From Turritopsis dohrnii (lineage: Eukaryota > Cnidaria > Hydrozoa > Anthoathecata > Oceaniidae), in contig BQMF02000067.1 of assembly GCA_027922465.2 (NCBI GenBank), positions 645,001 to 709,000 on the forward strand: a DNA stretch of 64,000 nt. The letters are read 5' to 3'. This document shows positions 22,576-32,900 of the stretch, piece after piece. The first letter of the stretch is position 1. Every line of letters begins with the position of its first letter. The position numbers and the translations under genes are program-made. The notes below the pieces were generated by a model, which saw only the letters and a program-made list of their open reading frames with translations, was not told where the DNA came from and did no database searches.

Positions 22576-24599
22576 ACTATATGACGAGGATAGTTTGACG
22601 ATCAATTAGCTATTAATGTTGATACCTAACACTCGTCCAACTATAAAAAGCTGCAAGGTTTGGTGATAAAACTTCAGCCCATTTTTTCGAAATCTCGATT
22701 CATAAATACGAGATATGGGCAAAACAGACTGTTGCATTTCCCATGTGAGTTGATTTTGGATCTAGCCTGCTTGATTGAACTATTCTGCTCATATAAATAC
22801 CCCACTAGGTACGTGGTTTCTAATGTTGTCAAACTAACAATTTTTGCACTGCAGACCGATTTTGGTTTGTACTTTTTTTTCTTTTGAAATAAAAATTTAC
22901 TTTCAATTGGCTTTTAGCAAGAGGTTTGAAACTTTTTGCTAAACAGCATTCCTCCACAGACTTTGTAACAAAACCCTGGCAACACTCTATTCTCTTTGTA
23001 TGGAAATGTGAGCCCTCATGGCGATCATGGGAATGAAAGAAGCAAATTTATCATTTCAGTGCAGCCATGGGTGATGTTCCGGTAATACACAGGCAAGCGG
23101 TAACTAGTAATTTCACAGAAGAGAGATAACTTTGTTCATAATTGATAGGTTTTTTTCCACAAAGAATCACATTGAATTGAAATATTGATATAAAAGTTAA
23201 GGACCGAAGTATACTACGATGTGCTGTTTTCCTTTATTCCTATGATTGACAGTGACGTCATAATAATATTTGTAACATTTGATTGGTTCAACGCTAACAA
23301 AGGAAGACTGAGAAGTAAAAGTAGAATAAATTCGACGTTCACTTGAGACTCGTTTATGTTACGAATATTTTCTAAAATCATGGAAACAGTCGTGCACTCG
23401 CAGCTGTCTGAGGGGACAAGCGGTCTGTAATCAGATATTATGTTCGACTGCCGGCAGAACCGTTAAACTAAGCTGCCGTCTTAGCCTTTTGTTCGATAAC
23501 ATGAGAAAACATCTTGATGATGGAAACATGGTAGGTGATGTGTAAATAGATGAAACGAAACGTTTGTCATTGTGGGGCGTGTTGTTCTGTTAATCAATCT
23601 ATCAGAGTTTGGCATAGAAGGAATAAAACTCTGAAAAGATTACGAACTATTAGTTTAATCGTGAACAGTGTGTGTTTTTAATGGATGCTTTCCTGAGACT
23701 TATCATCCGTTATCGGATGTTTCACCGGATTCCATACTAGCTCCTTTGTAATTCTCCGAACACTTACAACATTGTAACTTTATCATGCGTGGTGATTGCA
23801 CGAAAATCATTATCAAAGATAAGAATAAAGCGAAATTTGAAAAATGGTGAACATGGCTAATCCATCGGAAAGTATTTTGGCAAATGTAAACTTAGAAAAG
23901 CGAGACTAACTTCTGGAAAATGAATTTGCAAAGATAAAAAGTAGTTTTTGGTATTATGGCAACAAACGTAACTTGATCGAGTTTTTTGATATAACAAAAC
24001 GAAAATTATAAGCAACAAGAGAAAAAGAAAATCAAAGAATGTGAATGAGGTATTTTTTTAGAAAGTATCGGATAAACAAACGTCTCCTGTCAAGTATAAA
24101 ACATAAACAAACAAAAAACTACGTGCTTGTGTCAATTACTACGTAAAACATGGTTGGACGATATGATAGTTCAAAACCATGAAATAAAAAAAGTGTGGTT
24201 CATGTGCCTTTTGGTGTAACCCTTATTAAACTTGTTTTGGTGAGCGAGTATTATAAACACTGTTATAAGAGCTTCTTTGAGAACTTGATGTCAAAATCAA
24301 AGAAAGTGCAGCACCGAAGAGATTTTTACGAAAATTATGTCACATCAACCATCGCAAAAAAATACAATAAATTGAGATATTGTTTGTTTTAGCACAATCT
24401 CCAAGTAACTGCTGTGACGTAATCTCCGAAAATTCTTTGCCTTATAATTATCAATTGCTAATTTCCTTGTGGCTATTCCACTAAGAGATTTCAAAAAGCG
24501 AAATCAGTACATGCATGAAAAGGAAAACACAAAAACATGTTTGCAAGGCATTAAGCGGTGTTTAAATAAAAAGTTGTCTTTGAGAAACGGCGTGAACAC
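22576..24599. other. intergenic, no recognisable gene
   Basis: No domain found on either strand. A TGACGTCA palindrome is at 23253-23260, the only exact one I saw outside the composite repeat family. An open stretch around 23390-23530 ends at a possible donor (ATG/GTAGGT) but shows no protein resemblance. Confidence 0.45.
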
Positions 24600-25736
24600 T
24601 TAGCCACACGACGAGTAGCATTGATAACTTCCTTTTTTGCAGATGTCTGGGTTACTTCCACAATACTGGTTGACCCAACACCACCCACCGGTTGGGCAAT
24701 CCTGCCAGCAGTAATTGTAGAACCACCAAGCATGGTAGGCGCAACCAACCTCAGGACGGATTAAAGTGACGCTTTTGCCAAGGTAGCCCTTGATGTTCTT
24801 TTGATTCATGTACTTTGCTTTATTGATAACCGATTCTTTTCGGGAATAGTAATCTACCCAGTCGACCAGCAAAAAGTTGACCGTTTTCCCATGCGGTTTT
24901 CGCTTTTCATAGCATGCTTCTTGCGCTTCACCTAACCATCTTGAGCAGAGTTTAGCCATGTCCCATGTGCATAGACCATAGCTAGCAAAAGCAGCCAATT
25001 CTTGAAATGTCCTGGTATTGTCGCACTTATCTTTAGCGTTGGTTGTGATATCAGAGCAGCTTGACGAGACTCCCATGGTTTTCCAAGTAGAGCTAATGAA
25101 GTAATTGCTTTTTACAAACCATTTGAACTTAGTAAGGTATTGAGCCAAGTTGTTATCCATAAAAATGAACACTCTTTTTTTACTTGTTACTGCTTCTTTA
25201 AGAGTTGGCCATTTCTTAAAGTTTCCATAGTAATCGCTCATATTGACATGACTTTCATTGGAATACCAAAGCTCCAATAAACTCTTTTCAACGCTCTTAG
25301 CAATATCGCTTCGGCAGCCTTGTTGCGCATCTCGATTAAAATGAATAAGGACAACATCATTAGGGTTATCTTTCAGCCAGTTGTCTATTTGCACAAGGCC
25401 TTTCTTGATAGAGCCTCCGTAAGCGTTGTTGTGACAATTCAATGCTTCTCCGTTGCCATAGCAAGTGTCAATGTCGAAATAACGTATACCAAATTTCAGC
25501 TGATCTGTAAAACTTTTCCCGTGGTTTCGATACCAGCATGATGATGCAGGAAATCCACTCCAGTAACGTAATATTCCATCGAATCCAGAACCAGCATTGT
25601 GACTGCCTGGAAAAGTTACTTGGTCAATGCGCAAATCGCATAGCTCTTTGACACCATTACAAACAAGTGTAGCGCCGTTGGATCTGATTGATAGCTGAAC
25701 AGCAGCTAGAAACAGAACGAAGTTTAAGAAGCGCAT
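24600..25736 (-). CDS. secreted PI-PLC X domain protein
   Basis: Single-exon gene of 378 codons, ATG at 25736. Residues 1-21 form a signal peptide (hydrophobic '[13 protein letters not shown]'). The phosphatidylinositol-specific phospholipase C X-box barrel follows: '[12 protein letters not shown]' with catalytic-type His46, 'IRYFDIDTC' with Arg85/Asp88/Asp90, His102 in 'LNCHN' at the place of the second catalytic His, and 'VVLIHFNRD' as a barrel strand. The C-terminus (about 330-378) is Trp/Cys-rich with paired Cys ('[12 protein letters not shown]', '[11 protein letters not shown]'), suggesting a disulfide-bonded extracellular tail. There is no Y box, C2 or PH domain, so it belongs with the bacterial-like/PLCXD group. 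Expected activity is phosphoinositide or GPI-anchor cleavage outside the cell; this is inferred from the family. The frame is intact, and a TATA box lies about 65 bp upstream. Confidence 0.9.
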   Translation of the reverse strand: MRFLNFVLFLAAVQLSIRSNGATLVCNGVKELCDLRIDQVTFPGSHNAGSGFDGILRYWSGFPASSCWYRNHGKSFTDQLKFGIRYFDIDTCYGNGEALNCHNNAYGGSIKKGLVQIDNWLKDNPNDVVLIHFNRDAQQGCRSDIAKSVEKSLLELWYSNESHVNMSDYYGNFKKWPTLKEAVTSKKRVFIFMDNNLAQYLTKFKWFVKSNYFISSTWKTMGVSSSCSDITTNAKDKCDNTRTFQELAAFASYGLCTWDMAKLCSRWLGEAQEACYEKRKPHGKTVNFLLVDWVDYYSRKESVINKAKYMNQKNIKGYLGKSVTLIRPEVGCAYHAWWFYNYCWQDCPTGGWCWVNQYCGSNPDICKKGSYQCYSSCG

Positions 25737-25801
25737 CTTGTTATTTCGAGAAAAGTCGAATGAAAACTTAAAACTAAATGATTTTTACGAAAGGGCATCG
25801 T

Positions 25802-25810
25802 CCTTTTATA
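25802..25810 (-). promoter_or_regulatory. TATA box of the PI-PLC X gene
   Basis: CTATAAAAGG on the minus strand, about 66-74 bp before the ATG at 25736. This places transcription start near 25775 with a short 5' UTR, and fits a tissue-specific, strongly expressed single-exon gene. Confidence 0.65.
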
Positions 25811-25849
25811 GGTTCTACCTATAATTGCGTTGTAATACCTTACTTTCTA

Positions 25850-26062
25850 ATGCAAATGAAACTTTTCAGTTTGCTTTAATATGATTGGTTGAAAGAGGGT
25901 GTTTTCGAATTCCTACTGCTAGACGTCATATTTGTTTATTCAGCCATCAATCTAATTATGCAAAAGAAACTTTTCGCTTTGCTTTTTTATTGATTGATTG
26001 AAAGAGAGTGTTTTCAAATTCATGCTGATATACGTCATATTTGTTTGTTTACCAGCTACCAT
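25850..26062. repeat. tandem duplication of about 105 bp in the upstream region of the PI-PLC X gene
   Basis: Two diverged copies (about 25850-25945 and 25955-26062). Each contains ATGCAAA(T/A)GAAACTTTTC, a TTGATTG(G/A)TTGAAAGAG block, GTGTTTTC(G/A)AATTC and ACGTCATATTTGTTT in the same order. The proximal copy has a perfect octamer ATGCAAAT (POU-type site) and both have a CRE half-site. The position, 115-325 bp upstream of the ATG, suggests a duplicated regulatory module; binding is inferred only. Confidence 0.6.
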
Positions 26063-27074
26063 AATTTGATGTCTTAATTCTTTAAATATAGCATTTGTTT
26101 AGTAATTATCATAATCTAGTAAAGTATTTGAATGCAGAAGAAACACATTAATTAGCTAATTACAAATTGTTTGAAAAAACATCGAAAATAAAATACAACC
26201 GTTCAAAAAGGTTCGCATGATTCTTCAGCATGCCTATTTCGATTTCATATTAATTTGTCACATTTCAGCTCGTTTTCCCAAACGCACTTCGTTTTGAAAC
26301 ACCGTGTGTCATTACTGAGTAACACGGAATTTGAGATATTTGGTTAATTTAGAGGTAGTTTATACGGTCGAACTTTTGCTTTGTCTTGTGTAAATCAATT
26401 GACCTGCGATTAGACTTAGACCTGTTATAAGGCTTTCGTATCAGAACACAGAAGCAACAAATTTTGGATACTAAAATCGGTTTCGATGAGATCATGTTGT
26501 CTGTGAATTCCTTTCTCGATGAAAACAAAAAGCTCCATAATCCCTGTTTATTTCTTTCAAAACTTCCATATATTAATTGCTGTATACTCAAGTTTCAAAA
26601 TTCAATTTCCAATTTTGTAAATTAAAGCGTCAGCAAAAGTAAGCTTAATCCAATAATGATAACTCGGCGTGCAAAATCGTCAAAAAGTCACTTCGATGAA
26701 GAGCATTTTCATTGAACTAGTGTTTATATTTCTATAGATATGCGCTCTTTCGCAGAGACTTTTAAACAAATTTGTCCGCTGACAATTATCATGAGATAAG
26801 AAACTTCTTGAAGTAATACCAGACATACTTTGACCATTACTTGTATGGAAAACAATTCCAAAACTGTTCGATCGTAGACTTGTTTATGCTTCGTTTGCAC
26901 AGTTCGTGAACAGAAAACGTGCTGTTGTACATGCCTGAACTATATTACAGATAAACATTTCCAATTCATCTGTCCGAAATGATTTGAAGCTGTTTTTCTT
27001 CGTGGCTTCCACTTTTAATGAACTGTGCATACCTAAACACACCAGTAGTCATATATTTATTACGAATTTTTATC
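26063..27074. other. intergenic, nothing recognised
   Basis: No gene, repeat class or RNA gene identified. Confidence 0.45.
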
Positions 27075-27325
27075 CAGCATAGCCCCTCAAGTTCCTTAAG
27101 GCACTTTCATCAATGAGGGTCCTGCGAAGGAGGTCCTACAGCATTTAATGAACGCTCAACTAGACAACCATCCTAGACATCATCCCTACTCTCTTGCTGA
27201 GTGCTAAGCGGAGAGAAGTGATCCACAATGTTATAGTCACTGCCATGACTCGTTTGGTAATTGAACCCGCGACCTTCCGAGCAGAAAGTTCGCACTCTAC
27301 CACAAGTCTACCAGTCGCTAGATAC
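27075..27325 (-). repeat. tRNA-derived SINE
   Basis: Minus strand. The head carries pol III promoter-like boxes: A box TGGTAGAGTG and B box GGGTTCAATTACC about 35 bp later, in the arrangement of a tRNA, but the stems do not form a complete cloverleaf. A non-tRNA body of about 170 bp follows (through AGGACCTCCTTCGCAGGACC). It is not a functional tRNA. Confidence 0.6.
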
Positions 27326-27640
27326 ATAATTGGGATAACAGAATTCGGACAGTTCTGATTTTCGACCGGATCAATTTCTCAAGACCGCATTTGTATGGTT
27401 TCTTTTATGAGCTTTTAGCTATATAAAGTAATGACATTTTAGTCTTATTCATTATGGAGACCTCTTTGAATCAAATTAGAGAATTAAAATATGCTCCTTC
27501 TTGCTGGTTTTGATAAGCAACAGAAACGTGAAAACAGGGAAAACATGGAATACGAAAGGCTTGGTTAAATACAAACATTGTTTTCTGAAATTCATTATCT
27601 TCTTTATGATATGTTGCAGAATTTACGGCAGAACTTGATA

Positions 27641-27860
27641 GACCTATCCATAAATTAATAATTTATTTATCGTAGCAGCCTTCACCTCGTTTTCAAGTTG
27701 AATAATAATGACGTTTTTATCATTCACAAAAGCTGATGATACCTTGGAGAAAAATTATTTTATTAAGTTCTTTTATTATCACGGGTTACGTAATGATTAT
27801 TTAGATTAGAAACGAGGCGAGGGCTGCACAATAAATAATTTATGAATTTATGGATAGGTC
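27641..27860. mobile_element. foldback MITE with probable TA target duplication
   Basis: The left arm starts GACCTATCCATAAATT and is matched by the right arm ending AATTTATGGATAGGTC. Complementarity continues inward with gaps (AATAATTTATT, then GCAGCC and CGAGG-type words) for about 55 bp per arm. TA stands on both sides, as for Tc1/mariner-type MITEs. About 220 bp, non-coding. Confidence 0.7.
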
Positions 27861-28072
27861 TATTAACTAATCGTTTTATTTTTCCTGTAACTGTAAATCC
27901 TTTATGGGAACTTGTTGGTTATCCTCCATCCTCCCCCTGCAGGTTAGGGTTAGAGTTAGGGTTATTACCCTCTACTTGTAGGTTATTCTGTGGGCAATTA
28001 ACCGACAAGTACCCTATTATGATCCCTCGCTGTTTGCGTAATTTGTAGAAAGTGTAAAAACAGATTCTATGA

Positions 28073-28324
28073 CGTACAACTTGTGTTCAGCCAAAGCAGA
28101 TTCGAAATCACAACCTCTGGTGTGCAGTCAGTGTTACATCAGTTTTACATCAACTTTACATCAATTTTTGAGGTTTTTCATGATGTGTTACTTATTCATT
28201 TTTAAAACCAATCGTTTATCAGTATAACAATACACTCAAAACGTATTGAGAAAAAACTTCAACTTATTATCAGCTTTTGTTTTAAAAAAGTTACGCGCTC
28301 TAACATGGGTGCTATTAAACGTAG

Positions 28325-28387
<63 letters not shown>

Positions 28388-29190
28388 CTTGGTTTCTCTT
28401 CTTAAAAAGGAGAGGAGAGAAAAAAGGCACGTGCTAAATGAATAAAGTGAATAAAAACATGTTCGATCAGAAGCGCATAACAAAGAAATTAAATTATTAA
28501 CACAAAAGCAAAAAAATATTTTGTTTCATGACCCACTTTTTTCGTGCAAGGAAAGCTTCGGTTTTTAAACATTTTGATTGTTCAAAAAAAAAGTTCACCC
28601 GTCTCAGACAGGCAGGCAAGCGTTAGGATACACTGGCAAATCGAACATGCTGCCACGTTCTGCCACTGCTGCTTTTTGTCCAAAATGTTTAATCAGTTAG
28701 TTTCTTTGTATTTAGTTGATGTACTGTTTTCAAAGCCAAGTCAACGTGGAATATAAAACTAACAATAATGATAAAAACAAAACGTTATTCCTATTAGTTC
28801 ATCAGCCAAAAAAGTCACGTTCGATTTGGATTGCTATGTATTTGCTTCGAACTCACGTCACACACAAAAAAAGAATTACTTTCACTTTCAATTCAATCTA
28901 CCATTTTGTGTGACTTACAAACAAACGCCGACCATGTCCACCTGCTCTGTATCACCACCCAGACCCCAACAAACGTCATATTTCCTTATAAACGCCTCTG
29001 AGGTTCAATTCTAATGGCTCCTGGACTGTTTTAACTTCTTTCCTGCTGGCTTTATTGCTTAATAAAGCTTGTTTGCACATGAAGACAAATACGTCAAATA
29101 CGTCAAATCTTGCATATTCTAAACTCAGCCGTTCACTGTCGCTGTCGCATTTAAAATGTCAGCAAAGTTTCTTGCTTTACACAAAGAATT
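28073..29190 (+). repeat. composite repeat family, B-type copy 1
   Basis: First of four B-type copies in the window (others about 38450-39130, 43095-43920 and, inverted, 57690-58560). Shared landmarks in order: GTACAACTTG, TCACAACCTCTGG, ATACACTCAAAACGTA, GCTCTAACATGGGTGCTAT, AGGCACGTGCTAAATGAATAA, GCCAAGTCAACGTGGAATAT, ATTCCTATTAGTTCATCAGC and CTACCATTTTG. The tail (about 29030-29190, GCTTTATTGCTTAATAAAGC to CATTTAAAATGTCAGCA) recurs at 44480-44610. It is not coding and I do not recognise the family. A long GT/G tract sits inside. Confidence 0.75.
28324..28387. repeat. (GT)n followed by poly-G
   Basis: About 16 GT units followed by an uninterrupted run of about 30 G. The other copies of the host repeat have only a short GGGGG at this point, so the tract expanded in this copy. 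It can form Z-DNA or G-quadruplex, and its assembled length is probably unreliable. Confidence 0.9.
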
Positions 29191-29199
29191 CCGAACATG

Positions 29200-29652
29200 A
29201 ACTTCACGTGGTTTTTATTTACGATTTTAAACCAATTGAATATAAATTTAAACAATGGTTCCAAAAAAAATACATTTCAAGATGTGCTATTTATTGACTT
29301 TAGGACACCCATGGTGAAGTAAAGTCTTTAAAATACCCGTGTTTCTCCTCCTACTACTACTACTACTCCTCCAAGTTATGAACCATTTCGTGTGGTGTTT
29401 ACATGAATTACATGAATTACATGAATTCTGCGATGAGTTTACAGTCAAGTGCTATTATAGGTCACGTGTATGTTTTGTTTCACCAATCTTTCTGATTAGC
29501 CTGAGCAGTAGTACCACGTGGTAATTTGTAAATCATCTTTGAAAAAAACAATATTCTGAAAGAAACCTGAAGAAGCTGAGCGCGTGTTGAAGAAAGTATT
29601 TTTCTTGTCTGATTTCTTGATTGAAAATTCATATACGCATCGTTTATCTTAT
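29200..29652. other. spacer between composite repeat and Helentron
   Basis: Contains a dispersed repeat piece (29314-29400) related to 11745-11825, a CTACTACTACTACTA run and three ACATGAATT copies at about 29400-29427. No gene. Confidence 0.5.
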
Positions 29653-29850
29653 TTTTGTGCTGTTAATCAGTACCATATTGTTTTGTGCTGTTAATCAGTA
29701 CCGTATTGTTTTGTGCTTTTCCCAAAAGAAGCACCTTACTTTTATTTTGTGCTTTGTTATAGGCACCTTTAGTTTTGTGCTTTTGCCCAAGCACCATTCG
29801 CTCTGTGCTTTTGCCCAAGCACCATTCGTTCTGTGCTTTCCCCAAGCACC
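29653..29850. repeat. hairpin-forming minisatellite before the Helentron gene
   Basis: Tandem units of about 27-32 bp based on TTTTGTGCTTTTGCCCAAGC. Two left units read TTGTGCTGTTAATCAGTACC. In the right units GTGCTT pairs with AAGCAC a few bases later, so each unit can fold into its own small hairpin. The array ends 145 bp before the first ATG of the Helentron protein. Helentron ends often carry tandem and hairpin repeats, so this may mark the 5' subterminal region. Confidence 0.75.
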
Positions 29851-29994
29851 TATTTGATTACATTTGTTTCACATCAATTATTTTTTGCAGTCATTTATAT
29901 TAGTCTACTTTCTATAACAGCTTAATCGGTTTGCTAGTGCAATTAATAAGTTTTATCAGTCACATCGCCTTGCTGTGTTATCACTGAATTAACA

Positions 29995-32900
29995 ATGTCA
30001 CCATTGACTAAGGGAAATATAAGAATTGAGACTTCAGTCCAAGGCAGGTTTAATCAAGCAGATGTAATGTTTGGTAGCACAGCTGGCAGGCAGTGTTCAT
30101 GTTGTGCTTTGATTTCAATCTGTGTTTCGGCAATAAAACATATTGGACGATGGAATGCTGATGATTTGGATTTCATTGTCATGCAAGGGGATGACCTATA
30201 TAAATCCTTGAATAGTGAAGACTACTTAATGGCTACAGAACTTCCACAACAAATAACTTTGCTGGGAAGCCATATATTTTTAAGATTTTTAAAAAACAGA
30301 AGTGGTCTGTTAAGTTATGGAGACCTGTCTGGGTTTTTGGTTTCAGAGGATTTTGATGGAGATTCTCTCATTTTTTTTTATAAAAGGTTATTGCATTTCT
30401 GTAATTTGGACAAAAAAATTTTACTTTTTATTTGATTCACATAGTAAAGATATATTTGGTCAGTCAACTGCTAATGGTTTCTCAACATTATTGAAATTTA
30501 AAACGAAAATTGACCTTGAAAATTATTTGATTTCCACGTATGTTAATGAAACTGATTTGTCTGTACCTTTTGAAACACAAAGTATTTGTGTAAACATTTT
30601 GGAAGATGGTACTATAGAAAATCTTCAAAATGAATATTCTAAGGCAAAAGATCGGAAAAGAAAAAGAACTGCTAATGAAAAGGCAAAATGCAGAGAACGA
30701 AAGGCATCAGATACTGCTAAAGCTAAATGTAGAGAAAGAAATGCATCAGATTCTGCTAAAGCAAAGTGTAGGAAAAGAAATGCATCAGATTCTGCCAAAG
30801 CTAAATGTAGGGAAAGAAATGCATCAGATTCTGCCAAAGCTAAATGTAGGGAAAGAAATGCATCAGATTCTGCCAAATCTAAGTGTAGGCAGCGAAATGC
30901 ATCAGATTCAGCTAAAGCTCAGTGCAGGAAAAGAAAAGCCACTGAAGTTTCAAAAGTTAAAAATAAAAATTCCAAGCGAATTGCCTACACATTGAACATA
31001 GGATCTCAAAAACATGCTGAAAAAAAGAAAAAAGCTTTGAAGGTTTGTAGGAAAAGTAAAGATTGTGTTTCAAGTTTTAAATCTAAAATATGTCAGGGAC
31101 CTTACCATGTATGTGTGGTTTGCAACCGTTGTCTTTATCGTAGAACAGTAAAGGTGTTTAAAAAGGAATGCTACAAATATGAATTAACTCCAGTATTTAC
31201 TGATGAAGCAAGTTATGATGGCAAAAAGTATGTTTGTGTCACTTGTGACCACCATTTGTTGAAAGGAGCTGTGCCCTGCCAAGCAGTATGGAACAAATTA
31301 GAAGTCTTGCCCCTACCTAAAGAAATTCAGTGTCTCAATCGCTTGGAAAAGACTTTGATTGCAAAACGCATATTGTTCAAAAAAATAAGTATTATGCCTA
31401 AAGGTCAAATGCCTAAAATTAAAGGTGCTGTTTGTAATGTGCCAGTGAATGTTAATGCAGTTAGTAATTGCTTACCACAAGGAATGGACAGCAATGGATT
31501 AATTTTTGTTAAATTAAAGAGAAAACTTCATTTTCGTGGCCATGTTTTATTTGAAAATGTCCGTCCTGATTGTGTAAAAGGTGCATTGGAGTATTTAAAG
31601 GCAAACAACCCTTTCTATGCCGATATTCTCATCAACATGGATAATATCACTAAAGAGTTACTTTCTCTAGTTGATGTTGATGCAATTATTGATCAAGATG
31701 AATTTCCAATCAGTACTGAAGAAAATGCAAATACCAACAACCATGATGAACTGGAAGACGAAAATCCAATGAATCTTGAGCAAACAGGTTCAGATGAGAT
31801 TTGTTTGATACCTAATGTTTATAATGCAATAGAAGGAATTTTGGATGTAGCTCCAGGTGAATGTAAGCAGCCTATGTCTTTCTTTGTTGATGATTTTTGT
31901 GAAGAGCTTGCTTTTCCATATTTGCTTCCATCAGGAAAATTTGGTTACAAAGTGACCCGAGAAGTTGCATTGTCTGCCACAAAATACTTTAACCAGCGAC
32001 TGCTAAATTTTAGTCAGAGATTTGCATCTAACACTGACTATATTTTCTTTGCACATTATGTTATGCAGCAAATGAATTTGCTCAACCAAATAAATGTAGC
32101 AACACGCAAAGTTCATGGAGAGATAACTGCAAGACAACTGAAAAATAATTTTAAGGAAACTGTTAAGTCCTTTATGTCAGAAGATCAAGGCTTTTTATTT
32201 ATGAAATCTATAAAAGGAACACCTGCATATTGGAAAGGCTTCTTAAATGATGTTCTTGCCATGGTTAAACAATTAGGTTTACCAACATTCTTTCTGACCT
32301 TGTCGTGCGCAGACCTACGATGGGATGAGCTGTTAGTTATTCTTGCCCGGCTCAATAATATTAATCTTACAGAAGAACATTTTGATTACGCAAACAGGTG
32401 TGAAATGTTGAATCAAAACCCTGTATTCACTGCACGGCACTTTCAGTTTAGGGTTGAAACATTTTTTAAAGAAATTCTTTTGCGGAAATATGGACCTTTA
32501 GGTAAAATTGAATATTATGCTATAAAAGTTGAATTTCAGTTTCGTGGTAGTCCACATATCCACTCCTTTATATGGGTTCCTCATGCACCTGTTTTAAGCA
32601 AAGAAACTAAGAATGATTATTTAGGATTTGTTGATAAATTGATACGTGCAGACTTACCTGATCCAGAAGAGGAGCCAGAACTGCATAAATTAGTGTCTCA
32701 GTATCAAACTCATCGACATTCGAACTCCTGCAGAAAGTACAAAAATATTCCTTGCCGGTTTCATTATGGACGTTACTTCACAGAGCACACCATCATTGCA
32801 GAGCCTTTAGATGAAGGTATGCCAGAAAATGAACGAACAGTGTTGTTAAAATCAAGAAAAAATGTGTTGGAATCTGTAAAAGGCTATATAGATTCTTATC

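Noticed and set aside
23390..23530. First exon of an unknown gene (open stretch ending at ATG/GTAGGT)
   Set aside because: No second exon, no family resemblance, no clear start.
27240..27325. tRNA gene on the minus strand
   Set aside because: Only the promoter boxes are tRNA-like; stems are broken and the sequence runs on as a SINE.
27948..27972. Interstitial telomere repeat (TTAGGG-like words)
   Set aside because: Only two or three imperfect units; too short to mean more than chance.
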